A stretch of 64,000 bases of DNA. Source: JACVRW01 sp963803085 (GTDB taxonomy: Bacteria > Actinomycetota > Thermoleophilia > Solirubrobacterales > Thermoleophilaceae). The notes under the pieces were generated by a model. The model did no database searches. It saw only the letters and a list, made by a program, of their open reading frames with translations, and was not told the DNA's origin. Location of the stretch: contig CAWDLE010000010.1 of NCBI GenBank assembly GCA_963803085.1, positions 62,001-126,000 on the forward strand, in the 5' to 3' direction. How positions within the stretch are numbered: position 1 is the first letter of the stretch; each line of letters begins with the position of its first letter. Position numbers and translations under genes: made by a program. Below, piece after piece: positions 1 through 9,406 of this stretch.

Positions 1-1088
1 CCGAGGTGGCGCACCTCGATCGAGAGCAGCGGCGAATCCGTCCCCGGACCTGCGGCGTCCACCAAGGCGCCGATCGCCGCCGCGGAGAAGTCGCCGACCA
101 ACATCCCGTCACCGGCACCCGGTACCGGCTCGGGCGGGTCCATATGCAGCGCCGCCAGGCCGGGCGGCGCGATCATCGCGAACGTGTCCAGCTCGGGCCC
201 CAGGTCGCGCAGCGGTGCCAGCTGCTCGGAGCCACTGGCCTCGTCCCCGAGCCAGGCCGCCTCCACTACAACGAACGAGCGCCCGCGCAAGGGCTCCGGG
301 ATCTGCTCCAACGGCGGCATGTTCAGCAGGCGTCCCAGCGAACTCATCTCCTCCGGCACGCTGGCGGTCCACCCATGCCAGGTCTCGAGCACCTCGGCCG
401 CTCGCTCCTGCGGCCAAAACAGAACGCCCGCATAGAGCTCGGGAACCGGGAACAGTTCCAGCTCGAGCTCGGTGACGACGCCGAAGCTACCGCCACCGCC
501 GCGTACCGCCCAAAACAGGTCAGGCTCGCTACCGGCGTCGGCGCGGAGCCGCCGGCCGTCTGCAGTAACAACCTCGGCGGCCCGGATGCTGTTGGCGGCC
601 AGCCCGTAGCGGCGGACCATCCAGCTTGCGCCGCCACCGAGCGCGTAGCCGGTTACGCACACGTCGGGCGCCGAGCCCGACAATCCCGCCAGCCCATGCT
701 CGGCGGCCGGGCCCGTGACGTGCTGCCACTGCGCGCCCGCCTGTAGCCGCGCGCGACGGCGATCGGGGTCGATCTCGACGGCATTCATGCCCGACATGTC
801 GACTAGCACGCTTCGCTCGAGCGGACCCCGCGGAGCGGCGCTGTGCCCGGTTCCCTGCGGCGCGACGCGCAAACCCTGCTCGCGCGCCACCTCCACCACG
901 GCCACCACATCCTCGACCGACTCCGGCATCGCCACCGCCGCCGGACGCTGGTCGACGGCGAGGTTCCAGGCTCGCCGCGCATCGTTCCATTCGGGGTCCT
1001 GCGGTCCGACGACCCGGCCTCCGAGGCGGGACGTGAGTTGCTTCAGGACAGGCCCGAGCTCCTCGGCGTTAAGTGCAACGGTGCTCAC
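1..1088 (-). CDS. FAD-linked oxidase (PCMH/berberine-bridge type), 3' end outside window
   Basis: The reading frame starts at a GTG (1088) with GAGGA about ten bases upstream and stays open to the left edge, giving 362 residues without a stop, so the C-terminus lies outside the window. The N-terminal 220 residues form a typical PCMH FAD-binding domain: GTGHSA with His82 at the position of the histidine that carries covalent FAD in this family, a GYALGGGASW turn and an AVRGGGGSFGVVT loop. A matching flavinylation cysteine is not evident, so single covalent attachment is more likely than bicovalent. Family members oxidise alcohols, sugars or alkaloid-like substrates with O2; the substrate here cannot be told. 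Every third-position choice is GC-rich, as expected for a real gene. Confidence 0.85.
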   Translation of the reverse strand, partial: MSTVALNAEELGPVLKQLTSRLGGRVVGPQDPEWNDARRAWNLAVDQRPAAVAMPESVEDVVAVVEVAREQGLRVAPQGTGHSAAPRGPLERSVLVDMSGMNAVEIDPDRRRARLQAGAQWQHVTGPAAEHGLAGLSGSAPDVCVTGYALGGGASWMVRRYGLAANSIRAAEVVTADGRRLRADAGSEPDLFWAVRGGGGSFGVVTELELELFPVPELYAGVLFWPQERAAEVLETWHGWTASVPEEMSSLGRLLNMPPLEQIPEPLRGRSFVVVEAAWLGDEASGSEQLAPLRDLGPELDTFAMIAPPGLAALHMDPPEPVPGAGDGMLVGDFSAAAIGALVDAAGPGTDSPLLSIEVRHL

Positions 1089-1144
1089 GGGGGGTGGTCC
1101 TCACGGTCGGGGAGAGGAGGAGCGTAACGGTGCGCACGCGCGTG

Positions 1145-1411
1145 TCACTGCGACCCCCAGTCGGGCCCGCGGTCGGGGCGGCGACCATGGGTCACTTGGT
1201 GCAGCCGGGTCCCGTTCTTCTTCATCGTCCAGATGTGCGGGACCTGTCGCCCGGCGCCGTGAACGAACGCGACGCGTCCCCCGTCGGGGGACCAAACCGG
1301 ATCGAACGAGTAGCTGTTCTTGCGCTCCTTGCGCACGCGCTTCAGGCCGCTGCCGTCAGGCCTGACCGTGTAGATCTCGACGGCCGCTTGGGCCTCGTAG
1401 GGAATGGCCAA
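1145..1411 (-). pseudogene. PD40/TolB-type beta-propeller fragment
   Basis: A short frame of 88 residues contains two PD40-like beta-propeller blades: EIYTVRPDGSG followed by WSPDGGRVAF, then IWTMKKNGTR with a second PDWG turn before the stop. Full TolB-like proteins have five to six such blades and several hundred residues. The frame stays open upstream only to a TGA at about 1493 and offers no ATG or GTG; the first usable start is a TTG at 1411. I read this as the surviving 3' end of a larger propeller gene rather than an independent small protein, although a single-blade-pair protein cannot be excluded. Confidence 0.5.
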
Positions 1412-1619
1412 GGCTGCCTCCCCAGTCGTATCGCCAGATGCGTCCCCTATTGGGGGACGAGCGTCCGACCGTACCCTGTCCGCCCCACTCTTTCAGTGCA
1501 TGTTGCACATGCGTTGCAGCTTGTGCCCTGGGCAAGCGTCGCCGGATTGTCCGTGCTGCCCGCAGGCGGGATACTGGGCGGGCGATGTCGCAGACACAGC
1601 CGCTGCTGGGAGGACCAGG

Positions 1620-1925
1620 ATGAGGTCAATTCATTTCCGAGTCGAGGACGACCTCTACAGACGCATCCAGGAGGAGGCAGAGGAGCAGGACCTCTCCATC
1701 GCCAGTTTTGCGCGGGTCGCGACGGTCGCCCGGACACTCCTCTGGGCGGTGCGCCGGGGCGCACCATGGGCTGATGTCGAAGCGTGGGGAGAGGCGACGG
1801 AGATCATCCAAGACATCGAGCGTCGCGATGTCGCCGCCCGAGCAAAGCTTGGTCGCGAGCGACGCATGGGTCCGACCTTTACCGACAAGCTGAAGCGTGA
1901 ACGGTCGGCTCCGCCGTCCGAGTAG
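1620..1925 (+). CDS. Ribbon-helix-helix-like small DNA-binding protein
   Basis: This 101-residue protein starts at ATG 1620 behind a GGGAGGA ribosome site. Its N-terminus (IHFRVEDDLYRRIQEEAEEQ, residues 4-23) has the beta-strand plus amphipathic helix pattern of CopG/Arc-type ribbon-helix-helix proteins, and the helix continues into LSIASFARVATVARTLL. The C-terminal half is charged and helical with no recognisable toxin-binding motif. The antiporter gene follows 28 bases downstream on the same strand, so it may be an autoregulator or a regulator of that gene. No toxin-like partner sits beside it. The fold call is by pattern only; the function is not established. Confidence 0.6.
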   Translation: MRSIHFRVEDDLYRRIQEEAEEQDLSIASFARVATVARTLLWAVRRGAPWADVEAWGEATEIIQDIERRDVAARAKLGRERRMGPTFTDKLKRERSAPPSE

Positions 1926-1953
1926 GATGGTCGCCCGGTAGCGAGCGTCCCGA

Positions 1954-3243
1954 ATGGACTGGTCTCTTGCCATCGTGGCGCTCACGCTGCTCGCGGTTGG
2001 AGCGGTTTCGGGCCGGCTGTCGGGGACGCCTCTCACGGCGACGATGCTGTTCGTCGTCATCGGGTTGCTGGTCGGGCCTGAGGTGCTCGGCGAGATCGAC
2101 ACCGACAGCTCGAGTTCGGCCGTGCGAACGCTGGCGGAGGCGACTCTGGCGCTGGTGCTGTTCTGCGACGCCTCTCGCATTGATCTCGGGCGCCTTCGGC
2201 ATGAGGCCGGTGTGCCTCTGCGCCTGCTCGGCATCGGCCTCCCGCTGACCATCGCGCTCGGGGCCGTTGCGGCGGCCTGGATCTTCGGCCAGTTGTCGGT
2301 CGAGGAGGCCCTAATCCTCGCAATCGTGTTGGCGCCGACCGACGCTGCACTTGGCCAGGCGGTCGTAACGGAGCCGCGGGTCCCACAGCGAATTCGCCAG
2401 GGTCTGAACGTTGAGAGCGGACTCAACGACGGGATCTGCGTGCCACTCCTGTTCGCCGCCGTGGCCGTGGCGGATGTCGAGTCCGAGATCTCACACGGGC
2501 GCAGCCCGGCTACCCTCCTGCTCGAGGAGATCGGCTACGGGGTAGTCGGAGGTGTCGCGGCCGGGTTGTTGATCGCGGCCATCGTCATCTACGCGGGTCG
2601 GCGAAATCTGATCGCGCCTCAGTGGCGCCAGGTCATCCCCGCCGCCGGCGCGGCTCTCGCGTACGGGATCGCTGTCGGGCTCCACGGATCGGGCTTCATC
2701 GCGGCGTTCGTGGCGGGCATGGTCTTTCGCGGCGCGCTCAGGCGTGACCCCGAGGACCTCAACGAGCTCTCCGAGGAGGTGGGGAGCGTCCTCAACGGCG
2801 TCACCTTCGTGCTCTTCGGCGCCATCCTGCTCGGCCCTGCGCTCGGCGAGCTGAGCTGGGAGCTCGCGCTGTACGCGGTCCTCAGCCTCACCGTCGTGCG
2901 GATGCTGCCAGTTGCGATCGCGATGTTCGGGTCGCACGCCAGGTCGCCGACGGTCGGGTTCCTCGGCTGGTTCGGTCCCCGCGGCCTGGCATCGATCGTC
3001 TTCGCGGTGATCGTGATCGAGGAGTCGAACCTCCCCCACGAGCACATCATCGTCCTCGCAATCTACGTGACCGTCGGACTATCGGTCTTCGCCCACGGCT
3101 TCACCGCGGCGCCGCTCGCGGCGCGCTACGCCCGCTGGTTCGAGCGGCACCCGCGCGACAAGCTCCCACCGATGGAGAGCGTCCCAACGGATGTGACACG
3201 AGCCCGCGGACCGGCCCAGGGGCGAACCGAGATCACCGTGTGA
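1954..3243 (+). CDS. CPA-type cation/proton (Na+/H+ or K+/H+) antiporter
   Basis: A 429-residue polytopic protein with about twelve hydrophobic segments. It carries the hallmark motifs of CPA1/CPA2 antiporters: APTDAAL in the region of the discontinuous helix (about residue 129) and NVESGLNDG shortly after (about residue 151), which includes the conserved acidic ion-binding residue of the family (the aspartate in the ND pair). The C-terminal soluble tail is short (about 40 residues), so there is no NAD-binding RCK/TrkA domain of the KefB type. It would exchange a monovalent cation for protons across the cytoplasmic membrane. It lies 28 bases after a ribbon-helix-helix-like gene and is likely cotranscribed with it. 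Ion specificity cannot be read from the sequence. Confidence 0.88.
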   Translation: MDWSLAIVALTLLAVGAVSGRLSGTPLTATMLFVVIGLLVGPEVLGEIDTDSSSSAVRTLAEATLALVLFCDASRIDLGRLRHEAGVPLRLLGIGLPLTIALGAVAAAWIFGQLSVEEALILAIVLAPTDAALGQAVVTEPRVPQRIRQGLNVESGLNDGICVPLLFAAVAVADVESEISHGRSPATLLLEEIGYGVVGGVAAGLLIAAIVIYAGRRNLIAPQWRQVIPAAGAALAYGIAVGLHGSGFIAAFVAGMVFRGALRRDPEDLNELSEEVGSVLNGVTFVLFGAILLGPALGELSWELALYAVLSLTVVRMLPVAIAMFGSHARSPTVGFLGWFGPRGLASIVFAVIVIEESNLPHEHIIVLAIYVTVGLSVFAHGFTAAPLAARYARWFERHPRDKLPPMESVPTDVTRARGPAQGRTEITV

Positions 3244-3487
3244 TCTGGGCGTCCGAGCCGGCGATTACGTCAGCCCGGCGCGCGGATCCCCAGCCCTTTG
3301 AAGGAGGCCTGCCGGCGCGGGCGACGGACTTGGCGTGGTTCGTGACCGGAAGCCCGCCCGTGCGAGCGATTACCTCGTTCACGATGGCCAGCGAACGCCG
3401 GCCTGCACTGACGGTCGTCGCGCCAAGCGGCAGCGTTCGGGACAGGTAGTGCCGCGGAGCAGGGATGAGGGTTGCGGGTCTGCTTGC

Positions 3488-4474
3488 ATGGTGAGCCTGC
3501 GTAGCGGACAGGCGGAGTTGGAACCCCTTTATCCAGAGATCGAGCCGTATGAGCACGGCATGCTGAGCGTGGGCGACGGCCATCGGATCTACTGGGAGGT
3601 ATGCGGCGAGCCGGGCGGAAAACCGGCTGTTGTCCTACATGGTGGACCGGGGTCGGGGTGCAGCGCCTGGTGGCGTCGGCTCTTCGATCCACGGGCGTAC
3701 CGCATCGTGCTCTTCGACCAGCGTGGTTGCGGGAGGAGCGTTCCGCACGCTGGCGCTCCCACGACCGACCTAACGACAAACACGACCCACCATCTCGTTG
3801 CGGACATCGAATTGCTCCGACGTCACCTGGGCGTCGGGCGCTGGCTTGTACTAGGCGGCTCCTGGGGGTCGACCTTGGGTTTGGCCTATGGCCAGGCGCA
3901 CCCTGATCGGGTCAGCGAGATGGTCTTGTTCTCTGTCGTCACGACGACGCGCCGCGAGGTGGAGTGGGTGACCCGCGACGTGGGTCGGCTGTTTCCAAGG
4001 GCATGGCAGCGCTTTCGAGACGGAGTACCGGAGGGGGAACGCGAGGGCAGCCTCGTTGACGCGTACAGCCAGCTCCTCCATGACCCGGACCCGGAGGTAC
4101 GCCAAACGGCGGCACGGAACTGGTGTGACTGGGAGGACACGCACGTACGGACACATCCCGATGAGCCGTCGGATACCCGCTACGACGACCCATCATTTCG
4201 GCTCTGCTTCGCGCGACTGGTCACCCACTACTGGCGCCACGCGGCATGGCTTGAGGAAGGCGCGCTTCTCGCCGGTGTGCAGAAACTGGCCGGCATCCCA
4301 GGCGTCCTCGTTCACGGACGGCGGGACCTCAGCTCGCCACTCGACATCCCCTGGACCTTGAACCGGTCATGGGCAGGTAGTGACCTCGTCATCGTCGACG
4401 AAGCGGGACACGGCGGGTCGGACATGACGGACGTGCTCATCTCCACCACCGATCGCCTCGGTCACACGCCCTGA
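3488..4474 (+). CDS. pip: Proline iminopeptidase (alpha/beta hydrolase, peptidase S33)
   Basis: The frame is open from 3335, but similarity to proline iminopeptidases begins after Met 3488 (LEPLYPEIEPYEHGML), giving 328 residues, close to the usual 310-320. The oxyanion motif HGGPG is at residues 51-55, FDQRGCGRS follows at 76-84, and the nucleophile elbow is GGSWGS with Ser125. The acid and base of the triad are probably the Asp of HGRRD and the His of DEAGHGG near the C-terminus. It would release N-terminal proline from peptides in the cytoplasm. The 244 bases before it contain nothing I can support as a gene, and the ribosome site is weak. Confidence 0.88.
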   Translation: MVSLRSGQAELEPLYPEIEPYEHGMLSVGDGHRIYWEVCGEPGGKPAVVLHGGPGSGCSAWWRRLFDPRAYRIVLFDQRGCGRSVPHAGAPTTDLTTNTTHHLVADIELLRRHLGVGRWLVLGGSWGSTLGLAYGQAHPDRVSEMVLFSVVTTTRREVEWVTRDVGRLFPRAWQRFRDGVPEGEREGSLVDAYSQLLHDPDPEVRQTAARNWCDWEDTHVRTHPDEPSDTRYDDPSFRLCFARLVTHYWRHAAWLEEGALLAGVQKLAGIPGVLVHGRRDLSSPLDIPWTLNRSWAGSDLVIVDEAGHGGSDMTDVLISTTDRLGHTP

Positions 4475-4532
4475 ACAATTTCGGTGGTAGCGTTGCCGCG
4501 GACCGTTCAACGGCGACTCGAGAAGGTGTCCG

Positions 4533-4922
4533 ATGACTGAAGTGCTCAAGGGAACTTGCTTGTGTGGCGGCGTCGAGTACGAGGTTCAAGATCCCCAGGC
4601 ACTGGGTTACTGTCACTGCTCTCGCTGCCAGCGCTGGACGGGCTCGAGCCTTGCCGGGGTGGTCGTGGCCAAGGAGAACTTCAGGTTCACCAAGGGCGAG
4701 GACTTGGTCACGACCTACGAGAGCGAGTTGGCGCCCCGCAACTTCTGCAGCAACTGCGGATCGAGCCTCTATGACGATCTTGGCGCGATTTACTTTGTGG
4801 CCGCAGGACTGATGGGCGACCTTGACCTCACTCCGAGCTTTCACCAACAGGTCGCCTACAAGGCCAGCTGGCACGCGATCGGCGACGACGCACCGCAGTT
4901 CGCCGAGATGCCGCCGGCATGA
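4533..4922 (+). CDS. GFA/CENP-V family zinc protein
   Basis: This 129-residue protein matches the glutathione-dependent formaldehyde-activating (GFA) fold. The cysteine pattern is complete: C9 and C11, C27-x-C29-x2-C32 and C72-x2-C75, which in the family bind one structural and one catalytic zinc. GFA proteins condense formaldehyde with glutathione in some bacteria, but most members have no demonstrated substrate; actinobacteria generally lack glutathione, so a different thiol or another role is likely here. The gene lies 58 bases after the iminopeptidase on the same strand and converges on the MFS gene. Confidence 0.88.
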   Translation: MTEVLKGTCLCGGVEYEVQDPQALGYCHCSRCQRWTGSSLAGVVVAKENFRFTKGEDLVTTYESELAPRNFCSNCGSSLYDDLGAIYFVAAGLMGDLDLTPSFHQQVAYKASWHAIGDDAPQFAEMPPA

Positions 4923-4950
4923 CGAACGATTCGGACCGCGTCGGGAGGAG

Positions 4951-6297
4951 CTAGGCCGCCTGTCGGGCCCCGGAGTCCGCGCCAGCCGGGTTGACGTCGG
5001 CGACTGGCGCGGCGTGAGGGGGTCGCGAGCGGTCGGCCTCACGCTCGATGTCTCGCATCCCAGGCACAAAGAACGCGGCGCACGTCACCACGGCGCCGAC
5101 CAAGCCTGCCGCGACCAGCGTGCCACGCGTGCCGATGGCAGCGGCCACCGGTCCGGTCAGGGCGAACGACAGCGGCAGTAGGCCAATGGAGATGAGCCAG
5201 TCAAGGCTCGAGACGCGACCGAGCATGGCGCCGGGCACATGCCGCTGTTTCATCGTCGCCCATACGATCGTGCCGGCCGTCTCAAGCGCGTTGAAGGCGA
5301 GGGCCGCGAACATGAGCTGCCATAGCGTGCTCGACAATCCGTAGCCGGCGACGGCGAGCGTGGCCACCGTCCAGGTCACGTAGATGAAGGTCATGCTGCG
5401 GCGTGGTGTGTCCCGCTGACCCATGACGAGCGCGCACGCAACGGACCCGAGGCCGCCGGCTGCAAACACCATGCCAAGGTCGCGAGCGTTGCCATTCAGC
5501 TCGTTCTTGACCAGATATGGCAAAAGCACCTCAACCGGACCCATGAAGCACAGGTAGGCAACCGCGGCGCTCGCGAACGTGGCCCAGAGCCACACACGCT
5601 TGCGCACGAATCCCCAGCCCTCGGCGAGGTCGCGCACCACCGAGACCGACCCAGACTGCGCGGGCCTGGACGGCACGCGAACCATGCCCAGCATCGCGGC
5701 TGAGAAAAGGAACGTTGCGCTGTCCAGTGCGAATACGAGGCTGGCGCCGCCCGCGGCAATGACGATGCCGCCGAGCGCCGGGCCCGCCATGCGAAGAACA
5801 ACCGGGCGCATCAGCTGGTCGAGCGCATTCGCCCGCGCCAGCCGGTCGGCGGGCACGATGTCCGGCACGAAGGCGTCGAACGCGGGGGCAAAGAATGCGG
5901 CGCCGGTTCCGTAGAGGGCAGCGAGGATCGCGACATGCCACACCTCGAGGAGACCGCTGAGCGCGAGGCCGGCAAGGGCGGCGCCAGCGAACGCTCGCAG
6001 CAGATCCGCGGCGATCATCAGCGTCCGCCGGGAGTAGCGGTCACTCGCCACGCCGCCGACGAGCAAGAACATGATCGTCGGCACAGTCATCGCGATCCCG
6101 ACGATCGACATCGCGGCTGGTGCGTTGGACAGCTCATAGACCTTCCACGCCACCGCGACCAGGAACGCGCCGTCCCCGAGCAACGAGACGCACATCGCGA
6201 GCCACAGCTTTCGGAACTCCGGGTCGCGGAGTGGGACCAGCAGACCGACGCGCTCTACGCCGCCAGGTCGGTCCAGGGCCTCATGGCTATGGTGCAT
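4951..6297 (-). CDS. MFS exporter (EntS/MFS_3-like)
   Basis: A 448-residue major facilitator superfamily protein with about twelve membrane helices. The N-terminal signature of the MFS_3/enterobactin-exporter group is clear: DPEFRKLWLAMCVSLLGDG, then GGVASDRYSRRTLMIAADL in the loop between helices 2 and 3. The start overlaps the 3' end of the upstream GGDEF-EAL gene by 11 bases, so the two are almost certainly translated from one message. Families of this type export siderophores, macrolides and other small molecules. Its place behind an alpha-oxoamine synthase and a c-di-GMP enzyme makes export of the synthase product a reasonable but untested idea. Confidence 0.85.
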   Translation of the reverse strand: MHHSHEALDRPGGVERVGLLVPLRDPEFRKLWLAMCVSLLGDGAFLVAVAWKVYELSNAPAAMSIVGIAMTVPTIMFLLVGGVASDRYSRRTLMIAADLLRAFAGAALAGLALSGLLEVWHVAILAALYGTGAAFFAPAFDAFVPDIVPADRLARANALDQLMRPVVLRMAGPALGGIVIAAGGASLVFALDSATFLFSAAMLGMVRVPSRPAQSGSVSVVRDLAEGWGFVRKRVWLWATFASAAVAYLCFMGPVEVLLPYLVKNELNGNARDLGMVFAAGGLGSVACALVMGQRDTPRRSMTFIYVTWTVATLAVAGYGLSSTLWQLMFAALAFNALETAGTIVWATMKQRHVPGAMLGRVSSLDWLISIGLLPLSFALTGPVAAAIGTRGTLVAAGLVGAVVTCAAFFVPGMRDIEREADRSRPPHAAPVADVNPAGADSGARQAA

Positions 6298-9200
6298 CGC
6301 CGTGCGGCAGCACGGCCGCCGCGGGGGCGTCGCCGAGCTGAGCCGCCAGGTGCGCGAGCGTTGCGTCGGCGTCCATTGGATAGGCGAAGAAGAAGCCTTG
6401 ACCGAATTCGCAGCCGAGGTCGCGCAGGGAGTTGCGCTGCTCCGGCATCTCGATGCCCTCGGCGACCACTCGAAGGCTGAGGGTTGTGCCGAGCGCCAGG
6501 ACGGCGGAGGTGAGCGCGGACGTCTCGGGCGTGGCGCCGTCGCGGAGGAACGACCGGTCCATCTTGAGGATGTCGACCGGAAAGCGGCTCAGGTAGCTCA
6601 GCGACGAATACCCGGTCCCGAAATCATCGAGGGCCAGGTTTACGCCAAGCTCCTTGAGCTCCGTCAACCGAGTGACCGCGAGATCGGTGTCGGCCATTAG
6701 CACGGTCTCGGTGATCTCCAGCGTGAGCATCGAGGGGTCGATCCCCGCCTCCTGCACGGCGTCGCGCACGTCGGCGATGACATCGCTGTGCTGCAGTTGC
6801 TTCACCGACAGGTTGATGCTCATCGTGAGCCCGGCCTGGGGCGGAAGTCCATCCCGCAGCCGTCGAGCCTGGCGGCACCCCTCACGGAGCACCCACCTGC
6901 CGATTGGGATGATCAGTCCCGTTTCCTCGGCGAGCGGTATGAAGTCATCCGGCGGAATCATGCCGCGCTCCGGATGGCGCCAGCGGATCAGCGCCTCGAC
7001 GCCGGTGATGCCGCCGTCGTCCAGTCGGACGACGGGTTGGTAGTGCAACTCGAGCTGCTCGGTGGCAATCGCGCGTTGCAGGTCTGTGCGGAGCTCGAGA
7101 CGCGCGAGGACGCCCTGGTGCATCTCCGGCTCGAACATGCGGTAGCTGCCCTTGCCATCCCGCTTGGCGCGGTACATCGCCGCGTCGGCATCGCGGATGA
7201 GCTCCTCGGCTCCGGCAGGCGCATCTTCGGAGACGACTGAGATACCGATGCTGCATCGCAGCGACAGTTCCTTGTGGCCAACCCGGAGCGGCACCGCAAG
7301 GGAATCGAGGACTCGTTCGGCCGTGTCAGCCGCCTCCTGGATGCCCTCAATGTCCTCAAGCAGGAGGGCGAACTCGTCACCGCCGAACCGCGCGGCCGTG
7401 TCGCTCGCGCGCACGCTGGTCGCCAAGCGCTTCGCGACCTCGGCGAGGACCTCGTCGCCCGCCGCATGACCGAGGCTGTCATTGATCGTCTTGAAGTCGT
7501 CGAGATCGAGAAACACGACGGCGATTCGGTTGTGCTCGCGTCGGCTCCGGGCGATTGCATGGCGCACGCGCTCGGCGAACAGCGCACGGTTCGCAAGGCC
7601 GGTCACCGGGTCGTGGAAGGCCTGGTGCGTGAGCTGCTCCTCGAAGGCCTTGCGCTCGCTGATGTCGCGGCAGTTCAGCACGATTCCGCCGACATGCTCG
7701 TCATCGAGCAGGTTGGTGCAGTTGATCTCGAACTGCTCGGGCGTGCCGTCTCGGTGCACGAGCACGCACTGCAGAGCATGTGGCTCGTCGCCCGGGATCG
7801 ATGCGCCGTCCGCCAGGATCTGCTGCACGCGACCGCTGTCAGACGGGTGAACCAACTCGGCGAAGTGCCGGCCCGTCACGTCGGTCGGTGCGTAGCCGAG
7901 CAGCCGCTCGATCGAAGGGCTCTGGTACGAGATTGCGCCGTCAAGCCCGATGACCGTGATCATGTCGCTGGCGTGACGGACGAGCGAGCCGAAGCGGGCC
8001 TCACCGCGGCGCCGGTGGACCTCCTCGGTGAGTAGCGCACGCTCGAGCGCGAGCGCCACCTGTGCCGCCAGCGCCCTCAGGGATGCGCGGATCGCCTCCG
8101 CCGGCGCGGTGCGTTCTGCCACCACGAGCAACCTTCGCTCGCGGGTTGGTGGCGCCAGGTCGAGCGCCAAGGCGCGGTCATGGTCGGTCGGCAGGTTCAG
8201 CTCCGCGAGGACCTCCTGGGGCAGCCTCACGACCTCCGCATCACGGTCCGCCCGGAGCGCGTGGGCAATGGAAGTCCACGCAGCATCGTGGTGGTCAGAG
8301 GGGGAGCACAGGAATGTCAGAGCGCCAGGACCGGCCATCGCCCGGGCTGCCGTCAGGGCAACCTCGTCGATCTCCTCGCGGCTGGTCGCCGCCACCAGGT
8401 CAGCGCCGGCGGCGCTGAGCATGCGCTCGCGCTCGAGCGATCGTTCCTGCTGGCGCACCAGACCCGCCATTCGTGACACCACAAGGCCGAACAGGAGGAT
8501 CGACCCGAGGCGCACAACCGCAAAGTCGTAGTCACGGACCTGCAGGTCGTTCACGATGCCGATGAGGGGTGCCGCGAGCGAGGCACCCGTCAGCAGCCCC
8601 AGGCGGAAACGGGTGAGCGCCTCGCCGCGCTTCGCGGCCGGCTGGTCGATATTGGACATCGAGGGGTGCAGGGCTGCGGCCCCCCAGAGCAGGTAGAACC
8701 CGATCCAGCCGGCGTCGAGCCAGAGCTGGTGGTCGTAGGTCCCGTGCAGGATCATCAATCCGTACACGAAGTCGGTGAGCAGCAGGCAGATGATGCTGGC
8801 GCTCATGAAGTGGAACGCCGGCCGGCGCTGGCCGCCGTCGAGCGCGAGCCGCACGGCGACCGCGAGCAGCAGGACGTCGGCCAGTGGATAGGCGACCGAA
8901 ACTAGACGGCCGACGGTTGAGAGGCTGTGGTCGTGGATGTACGGGGCCGTGAGCCATATCCACGAAGGAAGCGCAAGGCCGACGGTCATGATCGCCGCGT
9001 CGATCGCACTGCCGCGCTCGCCACGTTGCGTCCGGCGGCGCTGGAGTATCAGGAGCCCCGCCATCAGCGCGGGGTAAACCGCCAGATACGCCGCATCTCC
9101 GAGCGACGGAAACGGCACCTCGCGATTGAGTACCAGCGGGTAGGTGTAGGTGTACAGGTCGCCGAGCCAGAAGAACACGAACCCGAGCGCGAAGCAGGTC

Positions 9201-9406
9201 CAGGCGGCCGCTGCCGCCGGACGGTGCATCCGGACACCGACGATGATGGCCAGTACTGGAGCGAGGCCCAGTGCGTTGATTACGGGAGCGCTCCCGGCGA
9301 GCGGCGGCACCCACAGGTACAGCGCAAGAAGGACGACGCCCGCCGCAAGGAAGAACTTCCATGCGTGACGGGCCACCGGCCGAGGCGGGGAGGTCGTCGC
9401 GGGCAT
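6287..9406 (-). CDS. Membrane GAF-PAS-GGDEF-EAL bifunctional c-di-GMP enzyme
   Basis: The start ATG at 9406 overlaps the stop of the upstream synthase as TAATG, giving 1039 residues. Residues 14-315 hold about ten hydrophobic helices (a MASE-like sensor), 325-460 a GAF-like region, 470-585 a PAS domain, 595-760 a GGDEF domain and 770-1025 an EAL domain. The cyclase motif GGDEF is intact at 675-679, with an RASD inhibitory site at 666-669 exactly five residues before it. The EAL domain keeps EALIRW (804-809), INLS, EITE, DDFGTGYSS (927-935), K948 and E983, the residues needed for metal binding and hydrolysis. Both activities are therefore predicted, with synthesis probably product-inhibited. 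The membrane part may sense a ligand or membrane state. Confidence 0.93.
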   Translation of the reverse strand: MPATTSPPRPVARHAWKFFLAAGVVLLALYLWVPPLAGSAPVINALGLAPVLAIIVGVRMHRPAAAAAWTCFALGFVFFWLGDLYTYTYPLVLNREVPFPSLGDAAYLAVYPALMAGLLILQRRRTQRGERGSAIDAAIMTVGLALPSWIWLTAPYIHDHSLSTVGRLVSVAYPLADVLLLAVAVRLALDGGQRRPAFHFMSASIICLLLTDFVYGLMILHGTYDHQLWLDAGWIGFYLLWGAAALHPSMSNIDQPAAKRGEALTRFRLGLLTGASLAAPLIGIVNDLQVRDYDFAVVRLGSILLFGLVVSRMAGLVRQQERSLERERMLSAAGADLVAATSREEIDEVALTAARAMAGPGALTFLCSPSDHHDAAWTSIAHALRADRDAEVVRLPQEVLAELNLPTDHDRALALDLAPPTRERRLLVVAERTAPAEAIRASLRALAAQVALALERALLTEEVHRRRGEARFGSLVRHASDMITVIGLDGAISYQSPSIERLLGYAPTDVTGRHFAELVHPSDSGRVQQILADGASIPGDEPHALQCVLVHRDGTPEQFEINCTNLLDDEHVGGIVLNCRDISERKAFEEQLTHQAFHDPVTGLANRALFAERVRHAIARSRREHNRIAVVFLDLDDFKTINDSLGHAAGDEVLAEVAKRLATSVRASDTAARFGGDEFALLLEDIEGIQEAADTAERVLDSLAVPLRVGHKELSLRCSIGISVVSEDAPAGAEELIRDADAAMYRAKRDGKGSYRMFEPEMHQGVLARLELRTDLQRAIATEQLELHYQPVVRLDDGGITGVEALIRWRHPERGMIPPDDFIPLAEETGLIIPIGRWVLREGCRQARRLRDGLPPQAGLTMSINLSVKQLQHSDVIADVRDAVQEAGIDPSMLTLEITETVLMADTDLAVTRLTELKELGVNLALDDFGTGYSSLSYLSRFPVDILKMDRSFLRDGATPETSALTSAVLALGTTLSLRVVAEGIEMPEQRNSLRDLGCEFGQGFFFAYPMDADATLAHLAAQLGDAPAAAVLPHGDAP

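Noticed and set aside
3233..3583. Minus-strand frame with a tidy-looking sequence before the iminopeptidase
   Set aside because: It overlaps the coding start of the iminopeptidase in antisense, lacks any family match and its apparent pattern is not supported by codon bias.
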